DNA of 64,000 nucleotides from Streptomyces sp. DH37 (GCF_029813835.1 NZ_JARVKV010000004.1:62001-126000), one strand, 5' to 3'. Counted from the stretch's first letter, positions 1-8,731 are shown. Numbers and translations: made by a program. Notes: generated from the letters alone by a model not told the origin.

Positions 1-22
1 ACGGTCCCGGACACCCGGCCGT

Positions 23-28
23 TACGAT
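23..28 (+). promoter_or_regulatory. -10 box for a probably leaderless crotonase transcript
   Basis: TACGAT matches the actinobacterial TAnnnT -10 pattern and ends 7 nt before the ATG at 36. Transcription would start at or next to the A of the ATG, and no Shine-Dalgarno sequence is present. The -35 region would lie at the very edge of the window and cannot be judged. Confidence 0.4.
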
Positions 29-35
29 CCGGCCC

Positions 36-827
36 ATGCCCCCGCACACCCCGCCGGACGGCAGCCCGGCCCTGCTGGTCTCCGCCGAGGACGGCGTCGC
101 CACCCTCACCATCCGCAACCCGGCCAAGCGCAACGCGATGACGCCGGAGATGTGGCGCCGGGTGCCCGCCGAGCTGGAGCGGCTGGCGGCCGACCCCGCC
201 GTGCGGGCGCTGGTCCTCACCGGCGAGGGCGGCACCTTCTGCGCGGGCGCCGACATCACCGCCCTGCGCGAGGGCGACGAGGAGTCCCGCGGCCTGGCGG
301 TGGCCGCCGAGGAGGCCCTGGCGGCTTTCCCGCGGCCCACGCTCGCCGCCGTACGCGGCCACTGCGTGGGCGGCGGCTGCCAGCTCGCCGTCGCCTGCGA
401 CCTGCGCTTCGCCGCCGAGGACGCCCTGTTCGGCATCACCCCGGCCCGGCTCGGCATCGTCTACGGCGCCTCCTCCACCCGGCGCCTGGTCTCCCTGGTC
501 GGCCCGGCCACCGCCAAGTACCTGCTGTTCTCCGGCGAGCTGATCGGCGCCGGGCGGGCCCTGCGCACCGGACTGGTCGACGAGGTGCACCCGGCGGACG
601 AGCTGGACGGGCGGGTCGCGGCGTTCGCGCGCCTGCTCGTCTCGCGCTCGCAGCTCACCCAGGCCGCCGCCAAGGAGTTCGCCGGCGCCGCGGACGGGCC
701 CGTGCGGCCGGAGCGGATCGCGTACTGGGAGGAGCGCGCCCGGGAGAGCGGCGAGCGGGCCGAGGGGGTCGCCGCCTTCCTGGAGCGGCGCGCCCCGGTT
801 TTCACCTGGCCTCTTACCGGCGGGTAA
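36..827 (+). CDS. Enoyl-CoA hydratase/isomerase (crotonase) family protein, non-canonical active site
   Basis: This 263-aa protein has a complete crotonase fold. The oxyanion-hole segments are FCAGAD at about residues 68-73 and HCVGGGC at about 109-115, and the length is normal for the family. Classical hydratases use two glutamates, one right after GGGC and one about 20 residues later. By my alignment these positions are Gln116 and Pro136 here. The protein therefore probably binds an acyl-CoA but may act as an isomerase or another crotonase-type enzyme rather than a hydratase. It would act in the cytoplasm. It stands alone, 9 bp before the next gene, which has its own promoter. The family is certain and the reaction is not. 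Confidence 0.85.
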   Translation: MPPHTPPDGSPALLVSAEDGVATLTIRNPAKRNAMTPEMWRRVPAELERLAADPAVRALVLTGEGGTFCAGADITALREGDEESRGLAVAAEEALAAFPRPTLAAVRGHCVGGGCQLAVACDLRFAAEDALFGITPARLGIVYGASSTRRLVSLVGPATAKYLLFSGELIGAGRALRTGLVDEVHPADELDGRVAAFARLLVSRSQLTQAAAKEFAGAADGPVRPERIAYWEERARESGERAEGVAAFLERRAPVFTWPLTGG

Positions 828-830
828 CGT
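801..830 (+). promoter_or_regulatory. Promoter for the SCO6745-like gene (leaderless)
   Basis: TTCACC (801-806) and TAACGT (825-830) are separated by 18 bp. The ATG at 837 follows only 6 nt after the -10 box, so the mRNA probably starts at the start codon. The promoter lies inside the end of the crotonase gene. Confidence 0.4.
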
Positions 831-836
831 TCGGGC

Positions 837-1700
837 ATGACGTCCCTCCCCGCGAAGGCCGGACGGCGCTGCCACGCCGTCGTCAACCCGCTGCACTCGG
901 CCCTCTACTTCGCCCCCGACCTGGCCGGAGAGCTGGCCCCCTACGGCATCGAGGACCCCTCCGCGGTCTACTTCGCCGGGCGCGCCGCCGCGCTGGGCCG
1001 GGTCGGCCCCGGGGCCGTCACCGCGGTCTTCTACAACTTCCACCACGACCTCGTCGCCCGCCACGTGCCGGGCGTGTGGGAGCTGGCCGCCCCCGAGACC
1101 GTGCTCGCCGCGCGGCTGCGCGCCGCCGACTCCCTGCTGCGGCGGCTCCTGGGCGAGGAGGCGGTGGCCTCCGAGGAGATGGCCGAGGCCGCCGCGCTGG
1201 CGCTGCGCGCCGCCGAGGCGTGCACCCGCGCGGGCCGCCCGCTGTACGCCGCGCTCGCCGACCTCCCCGTGCCCGAGGCCCCGCACCTGGCGCTGTGGCA
1301 CGGCGCCTCGCTGCTGCGCGAGCACCGCGGCGACGCGCACGTCGCCGTCCTCCTGCGCGCCGGGCTGGACCCGCTGGAGGCGCTGGTCAGCCACACCGCC
1401 GGCGGCCGCGGCATGCGCCCCAAGTGGGTGCTGGCCACCCGCGGTTACGGCCGCCGGGACTGGGAGGAGGCCCAGGAGCGGCTGCGCGGGCGCGGACTGC
1501 TGGACGGCGACGGCGAGTTGACCGGGGCCGGAACGGAACTGCGCAGGGCGCTGGAGGAGGAGACCGACCGGCTCGACCGCGCGCCGTACGAGCACCTGGG
1601 CGCGGCGGGCACCGAGCGGCTGACCGAGCTGTGCGGCGCCTTCACCGGCGCGGCCCTCGGCGCGGGCGCCTTCCCCGCGGACCTGGTCGGCAAGGGCTGA
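837..1700 (+). CDS. SCO6745 (SalK-like) family helix-turn-helix protein
   Basis: The 287-aa product resembles the SCO6745/SalK-like proteins common in actinomycetes. It begins with a conserved HAVVNPLHSALYFAPD-type segment near residue 14. An all-helical core follows, and then a winged-helix-like C-terminal part around RRDWEEAQERLRGRGLL. These proteins are often annotated as helix-turn-helix proteins, but their function is not established. No membrane segment or signal peptide is visible. The start is set by a -10 box 6 nt upstream. No operon partner is evident. Confidence 0.75.
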   Translation: MTSLPAKAGRRCHAVVNPLHSALYFAPDLAGELAPYGIEDPSAVYFAGRAAALGRVGPGAVTAVFYNFHHDLVARHVPGVWELAAPETVLAARLRAADSLLRRLLGEEAVASEEMAEAAALALRAAEACTRAGRPLYAALADLPVPEAPHLALWHGASLLREHRGDAHVAVLLRAGLDPLEALVSHTAGGRGMRPKWVLATRGYGRRDWEEAQERLRGRGLLDGDGELTGAGTELRRALEEETDRLDRAPYEHLGAAGTERLTELCGAFTGAALGAGAFPADLVGKG

Positions 1701-1791
1701 ACGGATTCCGGGGGACGCTCCAGGAGGGGCGAAAACCGGCCAAGTCGGGCAGAAGGCGTTTGTCCGGAACGTGAGCGGTCACGCGTTTCCC

Positions 1792-1917
1792 ATGTTCCGA
1801 GCCATAGCAGACGCACTCCGTACCGTGGGCGGCGCCATCGCGACCGTGGTGACGCTCCCCTTCCGACTCCTCGCCCGCCTCTTCGGCGGAGCTTCGCACG
1901 CCGGACGCCGCGTCTGA
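1792..1917 (+). CDS. LPFR-motif small protein (41 aa)
   Basis: A 41-codon frame starts at ATG 1792 and stops at TGA 1915-1917. It encodes a short amphipathic, basic peptide with the sequence TLPFRLLARLF at residues 21-31. The LPFR motif is the hallmark of a family of tiny actinobacterial proteins of unknown function. There is one helix-prone hydrophobic segment, too short to be a confident membrane span, and a basic C-terminus. No strong ribosome binding site is seen. It lies in the gap before tex. The motif match makes a real gene likely. Confidence 0.6.
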   Translation: MFRAIADALRTVGGAIATVVTLPFRLLARLFGGASHAGRRV

Positions 1918-1995
1918 CCGTCCGCCTGTCGGTGCGGCCTGTAACAATGCGGGCTACCGGGGGGAGCACCCAGCACCGAGAAGGCGGAACGGATC

Positions 1996-4455
1996 GTGAC
2001 ACAGTCCATCGGAGAGACGCCCGTCGAGGGCGCGGCACCGGCCGGCACGTCCGGCGCGGCGTCCGTCGAGGGCAGGATCGCCGAGGAACTCGGCGTACGG
2101 GAACGGCAGGTCAGGGCCGCCGTCGAACTGCTCGACGGCGGCTCGACCGTGCCGTTCGTCGCGCGCTACCGCAAGGAGGCCACCGGCGGCCTGGACGACG
2201 CGCAGCTGCGCACCCTGGAGGAGCGGCTGCGCTACCTGCGGGAGCTGGAGGAGCGGCGGACGGCGATCCTGGAGTCCGTGCGCTCCCAGGGCAAGCTCGA
2301 CGCCGAGCTGGAGGCCCGCATCCGGGCGGCCGACTCCAAGGCGCGCCTGGAGGACATCTACCTGCCCTACAAGCCCAAGCGGCGCACCAAGGCGCAGATC
2401 GCCCGCGAGGCGGGCCTGGAGCCGCTGGCCGACGGCCTGCTGGGCGACCCGTCCGTGGAGCCGGCCACCGCCGCGGCGGCGTTCGTCGACCCGGACAGGG
2501 GCGTCGCGGACGCCTCCGCCGCGCTGGAGGGCGCGCGGGCGATCCTCACCGAGCGCTTCGGCGAGGACGCCGACCTGATCGGCGAGCTGCGCGAGACGAT
2601 GTGGCGGCGCGGCCGGCTCGTGGCGAGGGTGCGCGAGGGCAAGGAGGAGCAGGGCGCCAAGTTCGCCGACTACTTCGACTTCTCCGAGCCCTTCACCGAA
2701 CTGCCCTCGCACCGGGTGCTGGCGATGCTCCGCGGCGAGAAGGAGGAGGTCCTCGACCTCACCCTCGACCCGGAGCCGGAGCCCGCCGCCGGGGAGTCCG
2801 GGGAGGGCGGAGCCCTGCGCGAGACCACCGGCCCCGGCGAGTACGAGCGCGCCGTCGCCCGCCGGTTCGGCATCGAGGACCGCGGCCGTCCCGCCGACCG
2901 CTGGCTGGCCGACACCGTGCGCTGGGCCTGGCGCACCCGCATCCTGGTGCACCTGGGCATCGACCTGCGGCTGCGGCTGCGCACCGCCGCGGAGGACGAG
3001 GCGGTCGCGGTGTTCGCGGCCAACCTGCGCGACCTGCTGCTGGCCGCCCCGGCCGGCACCCGCGCCACCATGGGCCTGGACCCGGGCTTCCGCACGGGCG
3101 TGAAGGTCGCCGTCGTCGACGCCACCGGCAAGGTGGCCGCCACCGACACGATCTACCCGCACGTCCCGCAGAACCGCTGGAAGGAGTCGCTGGCGACCCT
3201 GGCGCGGCTGGCGCGCGAGCACCGCGTCGAGCTGATCGCCATCGGCAACGGCACCGCCTCCCGCGAGACGGACAGGCTCGCGGCCGAACTGTGCGCGGCG
3301 CACCCGGAGCTGAAGCTGACCAAGGTGATGGTCTCCGAGGCGGGCGCCTCGGTGTACTCCGCCTCGGCCTTCGCCTCCAGGGAGCTGCCCGACCTGGACG
3401 TCTCGCTGCGCGGCGCGGTCTCCATCGCCCGGCGCCTGCAGGACCCGCTGGCCGAACTCGTCAAGATCGACCCCAAGTCGATCGGCGTGGGCCAGTACCA
3501 GCACGACGTCTCCGAGGTGAAGCTGTCGCGCTCGCTGGACGCGGTCGTGGAGGACTGCGTGAACGGCGTCGGCGTGGACGTCAACACCGCCTCGGCCCCG
3601 CTGCTGTCGCGGGTGTCGGGCATCGGCGCGGGCCTGGCGGAGAACATCGTCGCCCACCGCGACGCCAACGGCCCCTTCCGCAGCCGCAGGAGCCTCAAGG
3701 ACGTCTCCCGCCTCGGCCCCAAGGCGTACGAGCAGTGCGCGGGCTTCCTGCGGATCCGCGGCGGCGACGACCCGCTGGACGCGTCCGCCGTCCACCCCGA
3801 GGCGTACCCGGTGGTGCGCCGGATGGTGAAGGCCACCGGCAGCGACGTCGCGGCGCTCATCGGCAACACGCAGGTGCTGCGCAGCCTGCGGCCGCAGGAG
3901 TTCGTGGACGACACCTTCGGCCTGCCGACGGTCAACGACATCCTCAGGGAGCTGGAGAAGCCCGGCCGCGACCCGCGTCCGGCCTTCCAGACGGCGACCT
4001 TCAGGGAGGGCGTGGAGAAGATCGGCGACCTGGAGCCGGGCATGGTCCTGGAGGGCGTGGTCACCAACGTCGCCGCGTTCGGCGCCTTCGTGGACGTCGG
4101 CGTCCACCAGGACGGGCTGGTCCACGTCTCGGCGATGTCGAAGACGTTCGTGAAGGACCCGCGCGACGTGGTGAAGTCCGGCGACATCGTGAAGGTCAAG
4201 GTGCTGGACGTGGACGTGCCGCGCAAGCGGATCTCGCTGACCCTGCGGCTCGACGACGAGACCGGCCCCGGCGCGGGCGGCGGCGACCGTCCGGCGCGCG
4301 GTCAGCGCGGCGGCGGGCAGCGCGGCGGGCAGCGTGCCGCCGCCCCGCGCCAGCGCCAGGGCGACCGGCGGGGCGGCGGTGGCGGCCAGCGCCGCGAGGC
4401 CGCCCCGGCCAACAGCGAGATGGCCGAGGCCCTGCGGCGCGCGGGCCTGCTCTGA
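1996..4455 (+). CDS. tex: Tex family RNA-binding transcriptional accessory protein
   Basis: This is a full-length Tex protein of 819 aa starting at GTG. The N-terminal helical part contains the conserved [20 protein letters not shown] region near residues 47-66. The RNase H-like YqgF domain starts around residue 355 ([10 protein letters not shown]). The helix-hairpin-helix part contains [11 protein letters not shown] and [13 protein letters not shown]-terminal S1 RNA-binding domain lies around residues 675-755 ([23 protein letters not shown]). A glycine/arginine/glutamine-rich tail follows, as in many actinobacterial homologues. Tex binds nucleic acids in the cytoplasm and influences transcription. 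It is a single gene closed by a strong hairpin, and no good Shine-Dalgarno sequence precedes the GTG. Confidence 0.95.
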   Translation: MTQSIGETPVEGAAPAGTSGAASVEGRIAEELGVRERQVRAAVELLDGGSTVPFVARYRKEATGGLDDAQLRTLEERLRYLRELEERRTAILESVRSQGKLDAELEARIRAADSKARLEDIYLPYKPKRRTKAQIAREAGLEPLADGLLGDPSVEPATAAAAFVDPDRGVADASAALEGARAILTERFGEDADLIGELRETMWRRGRLVARVREGKEEQGAKFADYFDFSEPFTELPSHRVLAMLRGEKEEVLDLTLDPEPEPAAGESGEGGALRETTGPGEYERAVARRFGIEDRGRPADRWLADTVRWAWRTRILVHLGIDLRLRLRTAAEDEAVAVFAANLRDLLLAAPAGTRATMGLDPGFRTGVKVAVVDATGKVAATDTIYPHVPQNRWKESLATLARLAREHRVELIAIGNGTASRETDRLAAELCAAHPELKLTKVMVSEAGASVYSASAFASRELPDLDVSLRGAVSIARRLQDPLAELVKIDPKSIGVGQYQHDVSEVKLSRSLDAVVEDCVNGVGVDVNTASAPLLSRVSGIGAGLAENIVAHRDANGPFRSRRSLKDVSRLGPKAYEQCAGFLRIRGGDDPLDASAVHPEAYPVVRRMVKATGSDVAALIGNTQVLRSLRPQEFVDDTFGLPTVNDILRELEKPGRDPRPAFQTATFREGVEKIGDLEPGMVLEGVVTNVAAFGAFVDVGVHQDGLVHVSAMSKTFVKDPRDVVKSGDIVKVKVLDVDVPRKRISLTLRLDDETGPGAGGGDRPARGQRGGGQRGGQRAAAPRQRQGDRRGGGGGQRREAAPANSEMAEALRRAGLL

Positions 4456-4461
4456 CGCCCC

Positions 4462-4496
4462 GGTGACGCGGTGGGGCGCCGCCCCACCGCGTCACC
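4462..4496. terminator. Bidirectional terminator between tex and a convergent gene
   Basis: A 16-bp perfect stem (4462-4477 with 4481-4496) and a 3-nt loop lie just after the tex stop and just before the stop of the reverse-strand gene. It has no T-run, which is usual for Streptomyces-type terminators. Confidence 0.75.
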
Positions 4497-4501
4497 CGGC
4501 T

Positions 4502-4972
4502 TCACCGCGGTTCCCGGTCGCCCTGTCCCCCGGCCACCACCACGGTGAAGCTCACCGCTCCGTCCGGTTCCCGCTTCAGGGATTCCGCGTCGCCGCCGGT
4601 GTGCTCCATCAGATACCGGGCCATCTCCCGGGTCGGACTTCCGGCCTGCGGCCCCGTCCCGTCGGTCCCGGCCGAGTCGGGGTCGTGACGCGGCAGGTCC
4701 ACCACGGTCGGCTGCCCGAAGGCGAACGGCTTCGCGACGGCCGCCACCACCACCCGCACCCGCGGTGCCGCGCCCCTCCCCCGCCTCTCCTCGAACAGCG
4801 TGAGCCGCACGTTCCCCATGCCGTCGTCCATGCTCCACGGCAGCGTCCACTCCAGCACCCCGGGGATCTCCCCGGTGCGGCCGCTCACCGGGTCCTCGGC
4901 CAGTGGTCCGAGTGCCGCGAGAACGGCCTCCAGATGCCTCAGGACGTACTTCTGCCAGACCTCCAGCGTCAT
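4502..4972 (-). CDS. Hypothetical cytoplasmic protein (156 aa)
   Basis: I do not recognise a named family. The frame could open at 5071, but the ATG at 4972 has a strong GGGGGAGG site just upstream, so I start it there. The 156-aa product begins MTLEVWQKYVLRHLEAVLAAL. It has an internal region rich in beta-strand-forming residues (VRLTLFEERRG, RVRVVVAAVAKPFAF) and a late segment GAVSFTVVVAGGQ. There is no signal peptide or membrane span. It ends against the tex terminator and is divergent from the desaturase gene. Confidence 0.6.
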   Translation of the reverse strand: MTLEVWQKYVLRHLEAVLAALGPLAEDPVSGRTGEIPGVLEWTLPWSMDDGMGNVRLTLFEERRGRGAAPRVRVVVAAVAKPFAFGQPTVVDLPRHDPDSAGTDGTGPQAGSPTREMARYLMEHTGGDAESLKREPDGAVSFTVVVAGGQGDREPR

Positions 4973-5081
4973 GGCCTCCCCCCTTCCCTCCACGCCGGCA
5001 ACGCGCCCGCGGGGCCCGGAGGTTCCCGTGTCCCCCGGGCCGCCGGGCACACATCGTTCACGCCCCCTCACAGAACCGATC

Positions 5082-5133
5082 TTGCCTTTCCCTGTCCGCT
5101 AACCTACGGTTTCGTAACCTACGGACCCGTAGG
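5082..5133 (+). promoter_or_regulatory. Desaturase promoter with overlapping repeat operator
   Basis: TTGCCT (5082-5087) and TACGGT (5105-5110) form a promoter with a 17-bp spacer. A 15-bp unit beginning TAACCTACGG is repeated in tandem at 5100-5114 and 5115-5129. The second copy continues into a perfect inverted repeat, CCTACGG-AC-CCGTAGG (5118-5133), placed across the expected transcription start. This is the layout of a repressor site. The regulator is not identifiable from this window. Confidence 0.55.
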
Positions 5134-5166
5134 TCATCCCCCGTTCCCGACCCCCGTGGAGACTCC

Positions 5167-6147
5167 ATGACCCTCACCACCCCGCACACCCCCGGTTCGG
5201 AGCAGTGGACGGACGCACGTCTGCTCTACGCCCTGGAAGAGGTGGTGGAGAGGGAACTCAACCGTCATCTGGCGGTCGCCAAGGACTGGATGCCGCACGA
5301 GTACGTGCCCTGGAGCGACGGCCGCAACTTCGACGGCCCGCTCGGCGGCGACCCCTGGGAGCCGGAGCAGTCCAGGGTCACCGACATCGGCCGCATCGCC
5401 CTGGTGGTCAACCTGCTGACCGAGGACAACCTCCCCAGCTACCACCACGAGATCGCCACCCTCTTCGGCCGCGACGGCGCCTGGGGCACCTGGGTGCACC
5501 GCTGGACCGCCGAGGAGGGGCGGCACGGCATCGTGATGCGCGACTACCTGCTGACCTCCCGCGCCGTGGACCCGGTGAAGCTGGAGGAGTTCCGGATGGC
5601 GCACATGTCGGAGGGGTTCGAGTCCGACAACCGGCACTCGATGCTCCACTCCGTCGCCTACGTCGCCTTCCAGGAGCTGGCCACCCGCATCTCCCACCGC
5701 AACACCGGCCACCAGTCCGGCGATCCGGTCTGCGACCGGATGCTGGCCCGCATCGCCACCGACGAGAACCTGCACATGGTCTTCTACCGCAACCTGCTGC
5801 GGGCGGCCTTCGAACTGGCCCCGGACCAGACCATGCAGGCCGTGCGCGACGTGGTGGTGAACTTCCGGATGCCCGGCCACGGCATGCCCGGCTTCGAGCG
5901 GGCCGCCGCGCAGATGGCGATCGGCGGCATTTACAACCTGCGCATCCACCACGACGACGTGCTCCAGCCGGTGCTGCGCCACCTGAAGGTCCTGGAGATC
6001 GGCGGCCTCGGCCCGGAGGGCCTCAAGGCCCAGGAGGAGCTGGGCCTGTACCTGGGCGGCCTGGACGACGAGGCCCGCAAGCTCGACGAGCGCCTGGCCG
6101 CCCGCCGCGCCCGCATCGAGGCCCGCAAGGCGGCCTCCGGGGCCTGA
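5167..6147 (+). CDS. Acyl-ACP desaturase (soluble di-iron, DesA type)
   Basis: This 326-aa protein is a soluble stearoyl-ACP desaturase-type enzyme, which introduces a double bond into an acyl-ACP using a di-iron centre. The expected ligands are visible: Glu86, the EExRH motif with Glu117 and His120, Glu170, and the DENLH motif with Glu200 and His203. There is no membrane segment. The ATG at 5167 is chosen because homology begins there; an upstream extension reads through promoter DNA. It is a single gene with its own promoter, operator and terminator. Membrane-lipid control through a TetR-type repressor is a reasonable guess, but only the DNA palindrome supports it. Confidence 0.92.
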   Translation: MTLTTPHTPGSEQWTDARLLYALEEVVERELNRHLAVAKDWMPHEYVPWSDGRNFDGPLGGDPWEPEQSRVTDIGRIALVVNLLTEDNLPSYHHEIATLFGRDGAWGTWVHRWTAEEGRHGIVMRDYLLTSRAVDPVKLEEFRMAHMSEGFESDNRHSMLHSVAYVAFQELATRISHRNTGHQSGDPVCDRMLARIATDENLHMVFYRNLLRAAFELAPDQTMQAVRDVVVNFRMPGHGMPGFERAAAQMAIGGIYNLRIHHDDVLQPVLRHLKVLEIGGLGPEGLKAQEELGLYLGGLDDEARKLDERLAARRARIEARKAASGA

Positions 6148-6220
6148 GGCCCCTCGCGGCACCCCGGACCCCCGGCGGGCCGCGCCTCACCACGCCGCCG
6201 TGCCCGCCTCACACCCACCC

Positions 6221-6258
6221 CCGTGCCCGCCCCGTGAACCGCCACGGGGCGGGCACGG
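6221..6258 (+). terminator. Terminator after the desaturase gene
   Basis: Sixteen base pairs pair perfectly (6221-6236 with 6243-6258) around a 6-nt loop, 73 bp after the desaturase stop. The stem is rich in G and C and lacks a T-run. Confidence 0.7.
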
Positions 6259-6295
6259 CGGCGCCGGCCCGGAACGGGGCAGCAGGTCCGGACCA

Positions 6296-6337
6296 TTGAC
6301 ACGGATGTCGTCGCGGCCGATCCTGAGAGCGCTCTCA
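6296..6337 (+). promoter_or_regulatory. GH16 promoter with LacI-type operator
   Basis: A consensus TTGACA -35 box (6296-6301) is followed 17 bp later by GATCCT (6319-6324). The perfect 14-bp palindrome TGAGAGCGCTCTCA (6324-6337) begins on the last base of that -10 box. A bound repressor would cover the start site. The same palindrome occurs twice before the sugar-transporter gene at 49.7 kb, next to a lacI-family gene, so that regulator is the likely ligand. Confidence 0.7.
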
Positions 6338-6435
6338 TAACGTCCACCGCCGTTCCGCCCCCGGACGACGTCCGGCAACCGCCCGGCGGACCGGGCCGGA
6401 CGTCCCCCGGATGAGCCCCTCACGATGGAGAGACC

Positions 6436-7374
6436 ATGCCCCACACATCGTCTCCGCCCCGAACCCGCCGCGGAGCCCGGCGCCTGCGATGGCTCACGGC
6501 CGTCGCGGCGGCCGCCATGTCCGGTGTCCTCTTCGCCAACTCGGCCGCGGCGGCCCCCGTCACGGAGCACTGGACCGGCGACTCCCCCTACTTCTCCCGG
6601 ACATCGGCTCCCGGCGGCACCGTCGGCGTCGTGTCGATGGACGGCACCACCGACGGCCGCGCGCTCCGGCTCAGGCTCGGCGCCCGCCCCGGCGTCGGCC
6701 CGGGCAACGGCGTGGAGATCAGCAGCAACCAGAGCACCTACCGCTACGGCACCTACGGCACCCGCATCAGGACGGCCGACTGCACCGGGCAGGGCCGCCT
6801 CGGCGTCGTCACCGGGACCTTCACCTACTCCACCGACCACTCCGACGCCAACGGCAACGGCCTGCCGGACAACGACGAGATCGACATCGAGGTCCTCTGC
6901 GCCCAGCCCCACGTCGTCTGGCTGACCATCTGGACCGACTACGACGGGTCGGTGGCGCCGGGGCAGCCGATCCCCGTCCGCAAGATCTCCCGCGCGATCG
7001 ACATGCGCACCGGGAAGGTCCTGCACAACTGCTACATGGTGCGGCTCGGCGGGGACTGCCAGACCGAGCTGCCGGGCGAGAACAGCCCCGCGAGCGTCAC
7101 GCCCGTGCCCGGCTTCAACTCCTCCACCCAGTTCCACACCTTCATGTTCGACTGGCAGCCGGACTCGGTGACCTTCTGGACCCACGACGCCGACGGGCGC
7201 AGGAACGTGCTCTGGGACTACCGCGGCCCGGCCTCCCGCATCCCGGACAAGCCGTCGGCCTTCATGCAGAACGTCTGGCACACCAACCAGTGGGACCCGC
7301 TGGACGGCCCGGCCCGGGAGCAGCCCCAGGTCGCGATCTCCGCCCACGTCGACTCCACCACGCTCCCCCGCTGA
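6436..7374 (+). CDS. Secreted glycoside hydrolase family 16 protein
   Basis: The 312-aa precursor starts with a basic, arginine-rich stretch and a hydrophobic segment. It has a probable signal-peptidase site after the alanines at about residue 40. The GH16 catalytic signature is DEIDIE, with Glu148 as likely nucleophile, Asp150 and Glu152 as likely acid/base. Family 16 enzymes cut beta-1,3 or mixed-linkage glucans and related polymers; I cannot assign the substrate. There is no carbohydrate-binding module. GGAGAG just before the ATG is the ribosome binding site. The operator shared with the 48-57 kb cluster suggests it supplies oligosaccharides to that transporter. Confidence 0.85.
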   Translation: MPHTSSPPRTRRGARRLRWLTAVAAAAMSGVLFANSAAAAPVTEHWTGDSPYFSRTSAPGGTVGVVSMDGTTDGRALRLRLGARPGVGPGNGVEISSNQSTYRYGTYGTRIRTADCTGQGRLGVVTGTFTYSTDHSDANGNGLPDNDEIDIEVLCAQPHVVWLTIWTDYDGSVAPGQPIPVRKISRAIDMRTGKVLHNCYMVRLGGDCQTELPGENSPASVTPVPGFNSSTQFHTFMFDWQPDSVTFWTHDADGRRNVLWDYRGPASRIPDKPSAFMQNVWHTNQWDPLDGPAREQPQVAISAHVDSTTLPR

Positions 7375-7454
7375 TCCCGGCGGCCCTGCGGAACGCGGGA
7401 GGGCCGGGCCCGGTCCGGTCCAGCCCTCCCCGGTCCGGTCCGGCTCGGCCCGGA

Positions 7455-8150
7455 TCAGATCTCGACGGCGCCGACCTGCCGCAGCAGCCCGAGGTCGTCC
7501 CAGTTCCACCAGCTCTCCGCGATCTTCCCGTCCACGAAGCGGAAGGTGGCGTGGCCGGTCCCGCTGACCTCCTTGCCGGTGGGCTCCAGCCCCTGGTACG
7601 TCCCCGAGTGGCGGCCGGTGTAGGACAGCCGCGCGCACACCTTGTCGCCCTCGGCGAACAGGTCCTCGATGACCATCACCGGCTGGAACGCCTCCAGGAT
7701 CTCCTGGTTCTCCTCCTTGGCCTGCGCGAGCCTGACCTCGTAGGAGGAGAGCGAGGGGTCGTGCTCGCAGTAGTCGTCGGTGCACAGCCCGTCGGCCGCG
7801 TCGAGGTTCCGCCCGTTGATCACCTCCTCGATGAAGGTGCGGGCCACGCCGGTGTTGAACTGCTCGTCCCGGAAGACCTCCAGGTCCGTGAAGGTCGGCT
7901 CCTCGTCGCAGGCCTCCACCAGCCGCTGGAAGATCCGGTCGGTCTCGGGCAGGCGGGAGTTCCGCATCGCCTCCTCGTAGGAGGGGAACTCCACGATCTC
8001 CACCACGTGGTCGGGGTCGGAGCGGTCCCGCGCGACGACCGAGTGGGTGGCCGTCCGCTTGCCCTGGGTCGCCTGGACCCAGTCGCCCATCAGCCGGTCC
8101 AGCTCGTCGGCCTGGTGGGTCTTGCAGTCGATGACCTGGATGAACGTCAT
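7455..8150 (-). CDS. Two-domain protein: dimeric alpha/beta-barrel plus SnoaL-like (ester cyclase type)
   Basis: The protein has 231 aa when started at the ATG at 8150, which is preceded by GGGAGG; a frame extension to 8165 is unlikely. Residues 1-90 look like a small ferredoxin-like stress or monooxygenase-type barrel (FIQVIDCK, then HVVEIVEFPSYEEAM). Residues from about 105 look like a SnoaL/NTF2-like domain with DYCEHDPSL, GDKVCARLSYTGRHSGTYQGL and GKIAESWWNWDDLGLLRQVGAV, as in ester cyclase-like proteins. The substrate is unknown. It is the last of three reverse-strand genes, 89 bp after the ATP-binding protein, and is probably independent. Confidence 0.75.
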   Translation of the reverse strand: MTFIQVIDCKTHQADELDRLMGDWVQATQGKRTATHSVVARDRSDPDHVVEIVEFPSYEEAMRNSRLPETDRIFQRLVEACDEEPTFTDLEVFRDEQFNTGVARTFIEEVINGRNLDAADGLCTDDYCEHDPSLSSYEVRLAQAKEENQEILEAFQPVMVIEDLFAEGDKVCARLSYTGRHSGTYQGLEPTGKEVSGTGHATFRFVDGKIAESWWNWDDLGLLRQVGAVEI

Positions 8151-8239
8151 GGTGTCGCCTCCCACCGTCGGAGAAGTCGAGGCAGTTCCAGGCTATCGCC
8201 GCCATGCGACGTATGTCCGCACTGATTCTCTTCATCCCG

Positions 8240-8731
8240 CTATGGTCCGCCTCCGTCCCCGCCGCCGGTCTCCCCGAGGGCGAACTCGGCCCAGACGGTC
8301 TTCCCGCAGTACAGCCGGTCGGCCACGCCCCAGCGGGCGGCCAGGGCCTCCACCAGCACCAGTCCCCGCCCGGACTCCGCGTCCGGAGCCGGCACGGGGA
8401 CGGGCGCCGTGGGATCCGGCCGCCTGCCGCCGTGTGCGTCGGCGACCTCGACACGGAGCGTGTCGGGCCGCAGCAGCCCCGGCCCGACGAGCAGCCGGAG
8501 CTGGAAGTGCCGCCCGGCCACACGGCCGTGCGTGACGGCGTTGGCGGCCGGCTCGGCCACGACGGCGGAAACGGCCTCCGCCACCTCGTGGTCCCGCGGC
8601 CACCCCCAGGCGGCGAGCTGCCGCGCCGCCGTCAGCCGCGCGTGCCGCGCCCCGTGCGGCGTCGAGGGCAGGAGCCGGGTGAACGTGTGCGTGGGAGCGG
8701 GGAGTTCGACTGGAACGATCTGCGAGTTCAC
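8240..8731 (-). CDS. ATP-binding anti-sigma-factor-like (RsbW/HATPase_c) protein
   Basis: This 163-aa protein belongs to the small single-domain serine-kinase-like ATPases found in many copies in streptomycetes. Its N-box reads VVAEPAANAVTHGR, and later motifs are VEVADAHGG and ESGRGLVLVEALA, all part of the GHKL ATP-binding site. Such proteins act as anti-sigma factors or their regulators. No partner sigma or anti-anti-sigma factor lies nearby, so the target is unknown. The start is GTG without a strong ribosome binding site. The C-terminal tail is rich in glycine. Confidence 0.85.
   Translation of the reverse strand: MNSQIVPVELPAPTHTFTRLLPSTPHGARHARLTAARQLAAWGWPRDHEVAEAVSAVVAEPAANAVTHGRVAGRHFQLRLLVGPGLLRPDTLRVEVADAHGGRRPDPTAPVPVPAPDAESGRGLVLVEALAARWGVADRLYCGKTVWAEFALGETGGGDGGGP

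Noticed and set aside
1954..4125. Long reverse-strand open frame (723 codons) across tex
   Set aside because: It is the antisense shadow of tex caused by high G+C. The product is rich in Gly, Arg, Ala and Gln with no family motif.
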